A DNA stretch of 64,000 nucleotides. Source: Saccharum officinarum (Eukaryota > Streptophyta > Magnoliopsida > Poales > Poaceae). The DNA lies in NCBI GenBank assembly GCA_020631735.1, contig CM036158.1:84393914-84457913 (forward strand). The letters run 5' to 3'. The notes under the pieces were generated by a model that was not told the origin of the DNA, searched no databases, and worked only from the letters and a program-made list of their open reading frames with translations. Positions 33,452-45,527 of this stretch are shown piece by piece (the stretch's first letter is position 1; each line of letters opens with the position of its first letter). The position numbers and the translations under genes were made by a program.

Positions 33452-35491
33452 ATGGCAAACTTTGGGCAAGATATTGTTTGTGACACACACATTTTTTATG
33501 GCAAACACTTTGCACGGTGGAAACACCATATGCTTGATCATTTTTGTGTAATGGGTCCAAAGGAGTGGTGGATCATTGTTGCTGGCTTTTCTCATGATGA
33601 TTTGGATAAGAGAAATCTCATCCAAGCTCAAAAGGATTGCTTACAACTTGATACACGTGCTCAATATAACGTGTGCTTTGCATGAAGGTATTTTTAGACA
33701 TGTGTGGGACTTGGAGAGTGCTCATGATATGTGGATGTCACTCTAAACCTTCGTCGGTGACTTCTCCACAAGTGATGATGGAAAGTTCAAGAAGTAGTAT
33801 GATCCCAAGGAGGAGACGCATGAGTGTGACGAGCATGACCACAATTTGGTGATTATGGAAGATTGCTCCACCTCATGGTCAAGTGATGATGATGATGATG
33901 ATCGATCTACCACAAGTTCACTTGACAAGATGGATGGTGATGCCCCAAGTAATGCAAACGATGATCCTACCTCAAGCACACTTGGTGATGATGATGATGG
34001 TTCATGCTTGGGCCATAATTATGATGCTACTACAAGCTCTCCGTCATCATCACATTGGTTCATGTCATAAGGTGACACAAAGGTACAAAATGACAATATG
34101 GTTGATCATATTGATTCATATGATGAGCTTGTTAGTAGACTTGCTAGCATGACCATGTCTTTAGAAAATGAGAAAGCTAAAACATTAAGTTTGGAAAAAG
34201 AAAACTTAGTTCTAAAGAAATCATGTGAAGAATATAAGCACTTACTTGATGTTCTTAGAGCTTCACATGATGAGCTAAAATTGACTCATGAGAAACTTTG
34301 TGTATCTCATGAAGAATTAATAGAACAACATGCTTCTCTCATTAAAGTGTCTTTAAAGAAACTTAAAAATAATAAGAGCTCATCACATGAGTCAAGTGAT
34401 CAATCATAACATGTGACTAACTCTTGTGATGTAGGGAAAAAACAAGTATCCACCTCTTGTGATGAATTATTAGCTATGCCATGTTCTTCATATATAGATG
34501 CTCGTTCTACTTCTATGTCTTGTGAGACTAACCTTTTGAAGGAGAACAAAGAGCTCAATAATGAAGTGAAGAATTTAAACAAGTTAGAGAGGTGCCACAA
34601 TACCAAAATCATCTTCGAGCACATGTTGTGCAACAAAAGAAGCTATGGTGATATGAGTGGCATTGGATTCAACAAGAGCATGAATAAGGGGAAAGAAAAA
34701 GAGAAAGAAAGATGAAGAAGCAAGAACAAAAGAGGCTATCTCATTTCATGTGCTTCAAATGCCATGAAGTGGGATATCTTGCAAATGGTTGCCCCAATGA
34801 AGAGAAGCTCAAGTTGAAGAAAGAAGAAGAGTAGCTAAAGCATGCCAAGTGCTTCAAGTGCCATACATGGGGTCATCTCACCTCTATGTGCCCAACCAAG
34901 TAATTGGTGAAGCAACATATTAAGCCTTAACCAAAGCCACAAGTTGAGCAAGAGAAGACACCCCAAGAGCAAATCAAGATCAACCATGAAGATGGTGGTG
35001 ACTTGATGATGAAGAAGAAGAAAACAAGAAGGGGTGAAAGAGCATGACATCCAATGCAAGATCAAGATGCCAAGATGGTGAGCAAGAATCAAGATAAGAA
35101 GAGAGATTTGGCTCGCATCAAGTGCTTCAAGTGTGTAGACATGGGACACTTTGCCTCTGGATGTCCTACCAAGCTTGAGAAGAAGGTCCAAGCAACTCAT
35201 GAGAGGCAAGGCAATGAGAAGCACCATATGAGCAAGGAAGAAAAGGCTCAATCAAAGAGAGTTTGCTACTCATGCCAGGAAAAGGGACACATGGCACACT
35301 CATGTCCCCTAGGTAACACTCTTAAACCTATTTTAATTGATGCAAATATTATACTTAGGAAGGATGGCAATGGTACCTCATTGGTTGCAATTGCAAAACA
35401 TCCTGCTATTCATTCTAAGGCAATGCCTAAGTATGTTGCTCCTAACTTGAGAGGACCCAAACTAGGTTGGGTACCATCAAAAAGTGAATGA
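33452..35491 (+). pseudogene. Gag with four CCHC zinc knuckles (element G)
   Basis: The start at 33452 (ANFGQDIVCDTHIFYGKHF, ARWKHHMLDHF) is the copia gag N-terminus. After frame changes there is an Asp/Ser-rich part (33846-34070), a coiled-coil-like Glu/Leu-rich part (34098-34409) and a further part (34413-34715). Four CX2CX4HX4C-type knuckles follow in one frame at 34751-34792 (its His replaced by Tyr), 34850-34891, 35123-35164 and 35264-35305, then the typical end LRGPKLGWVPSKSE. Stops lie between knuckles 1 and 3. H has only two widely spaced knuckles, so the cluster is distinctive. The protein would have packaged the RNA, but it is now broken. Confidence 0.8.
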
Positions 35492-35585
35492 TTGTTTGTA
35501 GGTACCATGGCCTTAGAGGCTTGATTCAATAGGTTTCTTATTATTCATCATGTGTTGAGTCAAGTTATGAAGCTTAGTGCACATC
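35492..35585 (+). other. Short segment of G between gag and H
   Basis: Non-coding in the gag frame after TGA. It begins TTGTTTGTAGG, like the sequence after the gag stop of H. It ends with ACATC, the left target copy of H. Confidence 0.6.
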
Positions 35586-36355
35586 TGAAAGTCCCTAGTT
35601 TGGTTTTGGCTAATTGATGAAAACTAGGACTAACCTTTGTATCTAAGTGGATGATTTAGATAAAGGTGGTCAATGAATATGAGATATGACATTGACTCAT
35701 GTGACCAAGATGATGAAGACCAAGATGATGCTTGGCTCGATGGACCGGTTGTGAAGGTGAAGGGCAAGTCGAGGCTTCGAAGCGAAGGACCATGTGATGG
35801 TGAAGCTTGAGCAAGACTTGGCACCGACGGACCGATGCAACAGTGAAGAGCAAGTGAAGTCAAGGTCGATGGATCGAGACCATCATGTGATGATATGAAG
35901 TGGATCATATCTTTTGGAAAAACAAAATGGGCTCAAGGCAAAGGTATAACCATAGGGCCATTTTGTTTTGCACTCAAGACACCATAGAGGGTGTGAGTGG
36001 TTTAGGATCGATAGCCGAACTATTAAGAGAGGAAGTCTTATCGGTTATTCGACGCACGGGTGCCACTAGGTGAATCATGAAGTGCATTGCATGTAGGGCC
36101 TAGTGACCTAACTATAAAACCTTCGAAAATGTTTATGAAAATGCTAACACACATGCACAAGGTGGTGATCACTTGTTGGTGTTGGCACATTTGCGAAGGC
36201 GTTGAAGTTTAAGCGGTAGAGAGGGTTTGGGTCTCTCTCTCCCTCCCGCCGAGCTTGCGAGCGCGGGATTCAGGCGTTTTCGAGGAGTTGAAATGCCTAT
36301 TTTCCACTATGTCAGAAGTCGGAAAAGAAACAGAGGCGAATGGAGGTCACAGAGG

Positions 36356-36835
36356 TGACCGGACGCTGCATTGGACGTGGTCATGGTATGACCGGATGCG
36401 TCTGGTCAGCAGTCAGGCGCGCGGGTGCTAGGGTTTGCAACTGGCGCGTCTGGTCGCTCGCGGGACCGGTGCGTCCGGTCAGTTGCCCAGAGGGAATTGC
36501 GGTTCACAAGGACGATCAGACGCGCGACGTGTCCGGTCACACGTGATCGGACGCGTCCGATCGTTGAGGGAGCTTACTGGACTCTAACCGGACACGGGCA
36601 CTATCGCGTCCGGTCGTTGACTGGAGCGCGTCCGGTCGTTACTTCGCGGGCGCGCGGTGCTGTGCGATCGGCGCGTCCGGTCGTTGACTGGAGCGCGTCC
36701 GGTCACTCGGGATCGGCGTGTCCGGTCATTATGAGAAGCGTGTCCGATCATGGGGTTTGACCGTTGGCGCAGTGACCGTTGGAGGATCGGACGCGGTTGA
36801 GCGCGTCCGGTCAGTTATGACCGGCGCGTCCGGTC
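36356..36835 (+). repeat. GCGTCCGGTC decamer array in 5' LTR of H
   Basis: At least seven exact GCGTCCGGTC copies (first at 36471, last at 36826-36835) are mixed with one-base variants and inverted copies (GACCGGACGC). Where direct and inverted copies meet they make palindromes of the type GACGCGTC. The array lies immediately upstream of the TATA box, at the place of a promoter-proximal enhancer, and is rich in CpG. Confidence 0.85.
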
Positions 36836-36888
36836 ATCCCGAAAAGACCCAGTGAAGGGGTATAACGGTTCTATTCGGATGGGATGCT

Positions 36889-36896
36889 TATAAATA
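36889..36896 (+). promoter_or_regulatory. TATA box in 5' LTR of H
   Basis: TATAAATA begins about 55 bases after the decamer array. It is the likely promoter of H. Confidence 0.75.
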
Positions 36897-37818
36897 CTTG
36901 TTGGCCGGCCCTTGGGGAGGTCTCTCGTGATTTCTAACATACTTGTGCATCCTTTGAGCAAGAGCTTCTTCTCCCACTCATCTCTCTTGCTTGATTGCAA
37001 ATCAAAAGTGAGATTGAGTGATCCCAAAGTGCATTGCATAGCTTGAGGGCATCTGGTGGCACTTGTGGGTGGTTTAGCCGGTGGATTTCTTGTTACTCTT
37101 GGAGAGTACCGCTACTAGCCAGCTTGGAGATTGTTGGAGGCGTTGGCAAGAGAAGGTGATTGTTCTTGGCCACCTCCGGTTGATTGTAAGAGGTTCTTGT
37201 GCTTTCCTCGGCGGAGCGCCAAAAGCAACTCTAGTGGATTGTGCGTGTCATTGAGTTACCTCACTTGAGAGTGGTGTCTTGTGGTGCCTTGCGGGGCGTG
37301 CCTTGAGGGGCAAGTGACTTGAGGGTCACACCGAGGAACCATCTAAGTGTTGGTCGACACAACCGGTGACGTAGCTTGTCGGTGCACAAGTGAACACCAG
37401 GTGAACAAAAATATTGTGTCACTTGTCTCCCGGTGATTGGTCTTCATATTGTGTTGTTGTCAATATTGATTGATTGTATATCATCTTGATGATTGGCAAC
37501 ATCTTCACTCCACCGTCGGTATAAGATTCATAATCCTCTCTCTCGCATTTACTTTACTAGTTTATCTTGTGTAGCTCTAGTGGTAGCCTTTGCTAGTAGT
37601 TGCTAGCTTGCTCACTAGTGTAAGTTTAGTGACATAGCACTTATGTGAACTAGAGATCATAATCTACTAGACTTATGGATAGGAGGCTTGCATCACAACC
37701 GTAGGCTAAGCAAAACTCGCTTTGCGCCGGTTGTTATTCTAACAAGTTTGCTTAGTTGTTCTTATATAATTTTTTATAGGCTATTCACCGCCCCTCTAGC
37801 CATCTAGGACCTTACAAG

Positions 37819-37830
37819 TGGTATCGGAGC
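37819..37830 (+). promoter_or_regulatory. Primer binding site of element H
   Basis: TGGTATCGGAGC lies two bases after the LTR end. It is the initiator methionine tRNA site with one mismatch. Confidence 0.9.
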
Positions 37831-37876
37831 CATGGTCACCGTTTTAATCAAGGCTTAACATCCTTCGGTGTGAAAA

Positions 37877-39922
37877 ATGGCTCAAATTGTGTTTAATCAT
37901 GTTGGGGGCAAGCCACCGTTCTTTGATGGTGTTAGTTCTTTTGCTCATTGGAAGAGAAAAATGACAATGTACCTTAGTTCTATTCATGAGAGAGTTTTGC
38001 AAGTCACCGAGAATGATTTTGCTATCATTGATCCTGATCATCTCACCGATGAAGATAGAGCAAATAGAACATGCAATAGAATGGCTCTCAATACACTTTA
38101 CAATGGTATTGACACAAAAGTATTTGAGGGCATCAAGGATTTAGAATTGGCAAATGAAGTATGGATAAGGTTGAGTGAAACATATGAGGGCACTAAGGTT
38201 GTAAAGAGTGCCAAGCTATATGGGCTCAAGAGTGAGTTTGAGAACTTCAAGATGAAAGAAGAAGAAACAATCTTAGAGATGTTTCATAGATTGCAAGTCA
38301 TTGTGAATGATCTCAAGAGCTTGGGGCACAAGACACAAGACCAAGATTTTTGCCACAAGTTCTTATTGAGCTTACCAAAAAGATTCAAAATGTTGATCAT
38401 GATGCTACAAAAAGATAGACTTGATGCAATGAAGCCCAATGATTTGCTTGGAGAGGTATTAACCTTTGACAAGTATGATCAAGATGTTGATGAGAAGGAG
38501 GAAGAAAAGAAGAAGAAGACCGTGGCATTCAAGGCCACCTCCTCTAAGGGCAAAGCTTCAATTCAAGAAGAAGATGACAATGAAGAAGATGAAGAATTGG
38601 AAATTGATGATGAGGCACTTGCTCTAGTTGTCAAGAATATTGGCAAAATGTTTATCAAAAGAAGAGGCTTCAAAAAGAGAAATGACTATTTCAAGAGCAA
38701 TGAGCAACAAAGGAAGTGCTTCAATTGTGATAGCACCGAACATCTTCAAGCCAAATGTCCCTATGACAAGAAGAAGAAGAACAAGAGGGGCAAGTTTGAG
38801 AAGAAAAAGAGAGAAGCCAAGATGACTTTCAAGAAGGACAAGAATGGAGCATATGTGGTCACTTGGGAAAGTGATGATGATGAAGAAGAATCATCATCCA
38901 ACAAGGCTTTTGCTTCCATTGCTGTCAACAAGAAGCCATCACTATTTGATTCATCCTCGTCGTGCCTCATGGCCAAAGAAACTAAGGTAATATATGATGA
39001 GAGTGATGATGAAAGTGAAATGGAATATGCTCATGATAGTGATAATGATAATGATAATGAAAATGATGATGATGAACCAACTAAAGAACAACTATATGAC
39101 TTGATGCAACAAACTAGAGACATAGCTATTGCCAAGAACATGGAGTGTAAGAAGCTTTCAATGAAAGTAGCAATACTTGAGAAAGTTCTTAGTGAGCTTA
39201 AGACCACTCATGAGAGTCTAGTGGAAGACCATGAGGATCTTGGTAAGGCTCATTCCAAGCTTGAAAAGGCTCACTCATTGCTACTTGAGCAACAAGCAAA
39301 GAAGGAGGTTGTTGTACCATATGATATAGGTGTTACATGTGATATAATAGATGAATCCTTTTATGAACCTATCATCATGTCAAATGCTAACCCTTCTTGT
39401 AGCTCTTCATCCACCACCACCAACTCTACCTCCACTACTAGTGATGGTTTCACTTGTGATGCCTCACTAATGGTTGAGAATGAGACTCTCAAGAGAGAAG
39501 TGGATGAGCTCACTCACGCCCTAGGCAAGGCCTATGGTGGTGAGGCCCGCTTGCTTAAGTGCTTGGGTAGCCAAAAGTTCTCTCTTAACAAAGAGGGATT
39601 GAGCTACACCCCTAAGAAAGGCAAGTCGGCCTTTGCAACTCCAAAGCCTAGCTTTGTGAAGGGCAATGGTCGGTTTTGCAATAGATGCAAGCAAGTCGGG
39701 CACCTAGAGCATAATTGCAATAAAAAGAACCAAAGCAAGAACCTTGTTAATGCTATACCTTTTGATTCTTGCTATGTGCTTACCAAAGGTGTGAAGGGTG
39801 TGAAAGCTAAGTTTATTGGTACACCCATTGTTGGCCCAAAGAAGAAGGCTATTTGGGTACCAAACAGCTTAGTTACTAACCTACAAGGACCCAAGCAAAA
39901 ATGGGTACCTAAGCTTCATTGA
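37877..39922 (+). CDS. Gag protein (element H)
   Basis: The intact ORF has 681 codons. The N-terminal copia gag core (FFDGVSSFAHWKRKM at about 15-29, then the WIRLSETYEG and LEMFHRLQ region) is followed by a long Lys/Glu/Asp-rich middle. The first knuckle CFNCDSTEHLQAKC is near residue 280. A coiled-coil-like region spans about 400-480, and the second knuckle CNRCKQVGHLEHNC is near 600. The end GPKQKWVPKLH is typical of SIRE-type gag. The protein forms the particle and binds the element RNA. It is the only full-length structural gene of H that is unbroken. The start is the ATG 60 bases after the LTR. Pol follows in another frame. Confidence 0.93.
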   Translation: MAQIVFNHVGGKPPFFDGVSSFAHWKRKMTMYLSSIHERVLQVTENDFAIIDPDHLTDEDRANRTCNRMALNTLYNGIDTKVFEGIKDLELANEVWIRLSETYEGTKVVKSAKLYGLKSEFENFKMKEEETILEMFHRLQVIVNDLKSLGHKTQDQDFCHKFLLSLPKRFKMLIMMLQKDRLDAMKPNDLLGEVLTFDKYDQDVDEKEEEKKKKTVAFKATSSKGKASIQEEDDNEEDEELEIDDEALALVVKNIGKMFIKRRGFKKRNDYFKSNEQQRKCFNCDSTEHLQAKCPYDKKKKNKRGKFEKKKREAKMTFKKDKNGAYVVTWESDDDEEESSSNKAFASIAVNKKPSLFDSSSSCLMAKETKVIYDESDDESEMEYAHDSDNDNDNENDDDEPTKEQLYDLMQQTRDIAIAKNMECKKLSMKVAILEKVLSELKTTHESLVEDHEDLGKAHSKLEKAHSLLLEQQAKKEVVVPYDIGVTCDIIDESFYEPIIMSNANPSCSSSSTTTNSTSTTSDGFTCDASLMVENETLKREVDELTHALGKAYGGEARLLKCLGSQKFSLNKEGLSYTPKKGKSAFATPKPSFVKGNGRFCNRCKQVGHLEHNCNKKNQSKNLVNAIPFDSCYVLTKGVKGVKAKFIGTPIVGPKKKAIWVPNSLVTNLQGPKQKWVPKLH

Positions 39923-39933
39923 TTTGCTTGTAG

Positions 39934-42900
39934 GTCAATTACAAAGCCGGAGGAAGGCATTGGATTATTAATAGTGGGTGCACTCAACACATGACCGGTA
40001 CATCAAGAATGTTTGACTCAATCAATGACAATCATAGTGGTGTTGATTCTATCACATTTGGCAATAACAAGAAAGGCAAAGTAATTGGATTGGGAAAGAT
40101 TGCAATATCAAATGACATGAGTATATCCAATGTGTTGCTAGTTGAAAGCTTGGATTTTAATCTTCTATCCGTGGCACAAATATGTGATCTTGGTTACAAA
40201 TGTATCTTTGGGGTTGATGATGTGGAAGTCATTAGTATGGATGGCTCAAATGTGGCATTCAAGGGCTTTAGATATGAGAATCTCTACCTAGTTGACTTCA
40301 ATGCTAGAGAAACTTCCTTGACAACTTGCTTAATCTCTAAATCAAGCATGGGTTGGCTTTGGCATAGAAGGCTTGGTCATGTTGGTATGAACCAATTGAA
40401 GAAGCTTACAACTCACAATCTTGTCAATGGTTTGAAAGATGTTGAATTTGAGAAGAATAAGCTTTGTAGTGCATGTCAAGCCGGGAAGCAAGTTGGAAGC
40501 TCACATCCAAAGAAGAGTACAATGAGCACATGCAAAGTATTTGATTTGATGCATATGGATCTATTTGTCCCAACAACATACACAAGCATAGGCGGCAACC
40601 AGTATGGCTTTGTTATAGTGGATGACTTCACAAGATTCACATGGGTATTCTTTCTTAGTGACAAAAGTGAAGTGTTTGACACCTTCAAGACATTTCTCAC
40701 TAGAGTTCACAATGAGTTTGAGATTAGAATCAAGAAAGTGAGAAGTGACAATAGAAGTGAGTTCAAGAATACAAGAATTGAAGAACTTTGTGATCACTAT
40801 GGCATTGGACATCAATTTTCGGCCAATTACACTCCACAATCAAATGACCTAGTTGAGAGAAAGAATAGAGCATTGCTTGATATGGCTAGATCAATGCTTC
40901 ATGAGTATAATGTGAGTCAATCATTTTGGGATGAAGCAATCAATACCGCTTGCTACTACATCAATAGACTATATTGTCATCCATTGCTAGAGAAGACCCC
41001 ATATGAGCTACTTCATGGAAGAAAGCCCACTATTTCTTACTTTAGAGTGTTTGGTTGCAAATGCTATATCTTGAAGAAGGGCACTAGATTGGGAAAGTTT
41101 GACAAGAGATGTGATGAGGGGTTCCTACTTGGTTATTCAACTACAAGCAAAGCTTATAGAGTTTGGAACAACTCAAGTGGCATTCTAGAAGAAGTTCATG
41201 ATGTGCAATTTGATGAAACCAATGGGTCACAAGATGAAGAAGAGAATCTAGATGATGTTGGTGGAACTCTATTGGTGGAAGCAATGAAGAACATGGACAT
41301 TGGGGACATTAGAGCAAAGCAAGTAATTGATATTCAAGATGATGATAAAGATCAAGTGCTCAATTCTCCATTCAAGCTAGCTAGTGACTCTCAAGTACAA
41401 GATCATGGTGCTAGTTCATCTCATCAAGATACATCAAGTGATCAACCAAGCTCAAGCAATCAAGTGCAAGTACTCCAACCACAACATGTTGCAAGAGATC
41501 ACCCCATTGATAGTGTTATTGGTGATATTAGAAGTGGTGTGCAAACAAGATCAAGATTGGCTATGTTTTGTGAGCATGCATCATATGTGTCAACCACAGA
41601 ACCAAAGAAAATAGAAGAAGCTTTGAAGGATGCCGATTGGATCATGGCTATGCAAGAAGAACTTAATAATTTTACAAGAAATGATGTTTGGGAATTGGTA
41701 GAAAGGCCAAATGACTACAATGTGATTGGAACCAAGTGGGTGTTCAAAAACAAGCAAGATCAAGATGGCATTGTGGTGAGAAACAAAGCAAGACTAGTTG
41801 CTCAAGGTTACACTCAAGTAGAAGGTCTTGACTATGATGAGACATATGCTCTCGTGGCAAGATTGGAGGCAATAAGGATTCTATTGGCTTATGCTTGTGC
41901 ACACAATATCAAACTATATCAAATGGATGTCAAAAGTGCATTTCTCAATGGGATCATCAATGAGTTAGTCTTTGTTGAGCAACCTCCCGGATTTGAAGAT
42001 GACAAGAAACCCAACCATGTATACAAGTTGAAGAAGGCTTTATATGGCTTAAAGCAAGCACCTAGAGCATGGTATGAGAGGCTAAGGGATTTTCTTCTCT
42101 CTAAGGGATTCAAGATGGGCAAGGTTGATACAACTCTATTCACCAAGAAGATTGGGAATGATCTATTCATAGTGCAAATATATGTTGATGACATCATCTT
42201 TGGATCAACCAATCAAGCTTATTGTGAAGAATTTGGTGCTATGATGGCCAAAGAGTTTGAAATGTCTATGATTGGTGAACTTAGCTACTTCCTTGGTCTC
42301 CAAGTCAAACAATTGAAGAATGGGACATTTGTGAGTCAAGGGAAATACATAAGGGACATGTTGAAGAAATTTGGAATGCAAGATGCAAAGCCAATTTCAA
42401 CTCCAATGAGTACAAATGGCAATTTGGATAGTGATTTTGATGGCAAAATGGTGAATCAAAAGGAATATCGGTCTTTGATTGGAAGTCTACTCTATGTCAC
42501 CGCATCAAGGCCGGATGTCATGTTTAGTGTTTGTATGTGTGCTAGATATCAAGCCTCACCTAGAGAGAGTCATCTCATGGCCGCAAAGAGAATATTGAGG
42601 TACTTGAAGCAAACAAGAGATGTTGGACTATGGTATCCCAAGGGGTCAAAGTTTGAATTGATTGGATATTCAGACTCCGACTATGGGGGTTGCAAGATCA
42701 ATAGAAAGAGCACAAGTGGCACATGTCAATTACTTGGAAGATCACTTGTGTCATGGTCCTCAAAGAAACAAAACAGTGTGGCAATCTCTACCGCCGAAGC
42801 CGAATATGTGAGTGCGGGGAGTTGTTGTGCACAATTGCTATGGATGAAATCAACTTTGAAGGATTATGGTCTCAACTTTAAGAATGTGCCATTGCTATGT

Positions 42901-43134
42901 GATAATGAAAGTGCAATCAAGATGATACAAAACCCAAATCAACATGGAAGAACAAAGCATATTGACATAAGGCATCATTTCATTAGAGATCATCAATAAA
43001 AGGGAGATATTGCCATTAAAAGTGTTGGCACCGATGATCAACTTGCCGATATTCTCACCAAGCCACTTGATGAAAATAGGTTTTGCAAGCTAAGGAATGA
43101 GTTGAACATTCTTGATTTCTCAAACATGAGTTGA
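39934..43134 (+). pseudogene. Pol polyprotein: protease, integrase, RT, RNase H (element H)
   Basis: The pol frame differs from gag by one base and opens after the TAG at 39931-39933; its longest open part is 39991-42999. In order it has protease WIINSGCTQHMTG near 39961, where the catalytic Asp is Asn. The pre-integrase follows with WHRRLGH (40360). Integrase keeps D, D and E (MDLFVP, SDNRSEF, VERKNR), but the usual SDNGGEF is altered. RT has KWVFKNKQD, QMDVKSAFLNG and YVDD at 42184, and RNase H has SDSDYGG and STAEAEYVS. A TAA at 42997-42999 stops it about 45 codons before the family end (TGA 43132-43134), within the final DIRHHFIRDH segment. The dead protease and the early stop make it non-autonomous today. 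Confidence 0.93.
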
Positions 43135-44202
43135 ATGCACCCCACCCACTTATTGACATGCCTCTCCTTCAACGTTGCAAGGTAAAGTTGATTGACATGT
43201 CATTCATCCTATGCTAAGGACTTGCTAGAGCATGTAGACATAATAAGTGGTATGCATGAGCATTCATGATAAATCAAATGAATTTGATGGATATATGTTA
43301 CCACTATTGCTTCTATGCTTGTTTTGATCTAGTGGTGGCATATGACATGTTTGTAAGCTTGCAAACCTAGTGTTGAATCTAGAAGATTTGCTATAAGTGT
43401 TTAATTCAACATAGGCAAGATAACCCTTATTATGAGGTGTGAAGAAGCTTGTCTTTGGTTCAAATCGAATTAAATATCTTTGGCAAGTGTTCTAGGTTGA
43501 ACCAATTTTGATAAATTCTAACCTACTCCATCTCTCCACAATTTAATCCCATTTTTGGGTAAGGTGTTGACAAAGGGGGAGAGAAAAAGATGATTCAACA
43601 TGACAAAGGGGTAAATAAAATTTTGATGCCCACAAGTAGGGGAGCAAGCTCATAAACAAAGTTGTTGCATTTGTTTGTGCATTCTCATATGACTTGCTCA
43701 TTGCACATGTATTTAAATTCAATATACATGCTTGTGTGGTGCAATGCTAGTATAGAACTTAAATGATGAAATGATCTACTAGCATGCATAGGATTAGTTT
43801 ACATGTGGTATCTAGACGTGCCTTAAGCTTTACAAGTGGTTCAAGAACCTTTACTATAATATTGATCTCACGGGGTTCTTGAGTTGTGATGGTTGTCTAG
43901 TTACTTCATGATGCTAAGGATGGTGTAAAAGGCAACTCCGATTGGTATCACGCTTCAAAGGTCCATTTCTTACACCTTAGCATCATTTTGGTAGAATTAC
44001 TCTCTCAACACTTCTATCAATGCATATGTGCAAAGCTTTCAATCCAAACTCTATGCACATATGTAGGGAGAGCTAATGCTACCAAAACCGAGCTTGTGAT
44101 AATTGTCCAAACTTTACTTATGAGCATAATGATTGGACAAATATGACAAGTTCAAAACTTTTATTATCAAAATCATCTATGTGAGGGTTGTCATCAATTA
44201 CC
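43135..44202 (+). other. Non-coding 3' internal region of element H
   Basis: About 1.07 kb without an ORF. It includes ACAAAGGGGGAGAG-type purine stretches near 43574. It resembles 47800-49130 of G (shared CTTACCACTATTGCTT-like and CTAGCATGCATAGGAT pieces), so it is a conserved untranslated region of these copia elements. Confidence 0.6.
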
Positions 44203-44215
44203 AAAAAGGGGAGAT
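44203..44215 (+). promoter_or_regulatory. Polypurine tract of element H
   Basis: AAAAAGGGGAGAT abuts the 3' LTR start TGAAAG. The preceding TCATCAATTACC is shared with G. Confidence 0.85.
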
Positions 44216-44987
44216 TGAAAGTCCCTAGTTTGGTTTTGGCTAATTGATGAAACCTAGGACTAACCTTTGTATCTAAGTGGATGATTTAGATAAAGGTGGT
44301 CAATGAATATGAGACATGACATTAACTCATGTGACCAAGATGATGAAGACCAAGATGATGCTTAGCTCGATGGACCGGTTGTGAAGGTGAAGGGCAAGTC
44401 GAGGCTTCGAAGCGAAGGACCATGTGATGGTGAAGCTTGAGCAAGACTTGGCGCCGACGGACCGATGCAACGATGAAGAGCAAGTGAAGTCAAGGTCAAT
44501 GGATCGAGACTGTCATGTGATGATATGAAGTGGATCATATCTTTTAGAAAAACAAAATGGGCTCAAGGCAAAGGTATAACCATAGGGCCATTTTGTTTTG
44601 CACTCAAGACACCAAAGAGGGTGTGAGTGGTTTAGGATCGATAGCCGAACTATTAAGAGGGGAAGTCTTATCGGTTATTCGACGCACGGGTGCCACTAGG
44701 TGAATTCATGAAGTGCATTGCATGTAGGGCCTAGTGACCTAACTGGAAAACCTTCAAAAATGTTTATGAAAATGCTAACACACATGCACAAGGTGGTGAT
44801 CACTTGTTGGTGTTGGCACATTTGCGAAGGCGTTGAAGTTTAAGCGGTAGAGAGGGTTTGGGTCTCTCTCTCCCTCCCGCTGAGCTTGCGAGCGCGGGAT
44901 TCAGGCGTTTTCGAGGAGTTGAAATGCCTATTTTCCACTACGCCGAAAGTCGGAAAAGAAACGGAGGCGAATGGAGGTCACAGAGGT

Positions 44988-45466
44988 GACCGGACGCTGC
45001 ACCGGACGCGGTCATGGTATGACTGGACGCGTCCGGTCAGCAGTCAGGCGCGCGGGTGCTAGGGTTTGCAACCGGCCCGTCCGGTCACTCGCGGGACCGG
45101 CGCGTCCGGTCAGTCGCCCAGAGGGAACTGCGGTTCATAAGGACGATTGGACGCGCGACGCATCCGGTCACACGTGATCGGACGCGTCCGATCGTTGAGG
45201 GAGCTTACTGGACTCTAACCGGACGCGGGCACTGTCGCGTCCGGTCGTTGACTGGAGCGCGTCCGGTCGTTACTTCGCGGGCACACGGTGCTGTGCGATC
45301 GACGCGTCCGGTCGTTGACTGGAGCACGTCCGGTCACTCGGGACCGGCGCGTCCGATCGTTATGAGAAGCGCGTCCGGTCATGGGGTTTGACCGTTGGCG
45401 CAGTGACCGTTGGAGGATCGGACGCGGTTGAGCGCGTCCGGTCAGTTATGACTGGCGCGTTCGGTC
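44988..45466 (+). repeat. GCGTCCGGTC decamer array in 3' LTR of H
   Basis: It has the same layout as in the 5' LTR, with direct GCGTCCGGTC and inverted GACCGGACGC copies ahead of the TATA box. Confidence 0.85.
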
Positions 45467-45519
45467 ATCCCGAAAAGACCCAGTGAAGGGGTATAACGGC
45501 TCTATTCGGATGGGATGCT

Positions 45520-45527
45520 TATAAATA
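45520..45527 (+). promoter_or_regulatory. TATA box in 3' LTR of H
   Basis: TATAAATA is at the same place as in the 5' LTR. It could drive read-out into G. Confidence 0.65.

Larger units (their letters stand above)
35586..37816 (+). repeat. 5' LTR of element H (2.23 kb)
   Basis: It starts TGAAAGTCCCTAG and ends ACCTTACA before the primer binding site. It contains the decamer array 36356-36835 and TATA at 36889. Confidence 0.97.

Noticed and set aside
36340..36760. ORFs across the decamer array (also 44971-45391) as repeat proteins
   Set aside because: The translations simply restate the CCGGTC repeats, and the region is promoter sequence in both LTRs.
36356..36835. Decamer array as a CRISPR array
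   Set aside because: There are no unique spacers of constant length, it is duplicated in both LTRs, and the DNA is a plant retroelement.
38761..38976. Minus-strand ORFs inside gag and pol of H (also 40476-40839, 41919-42212)
   Set aside because: They are shadows of the sense coding frames.
43135..44202. Envelope-like gene between pol and 3' LTR of H
   Set aside because: Some SIRE elements have one, but no frame longer than a few dozen codons exists here.
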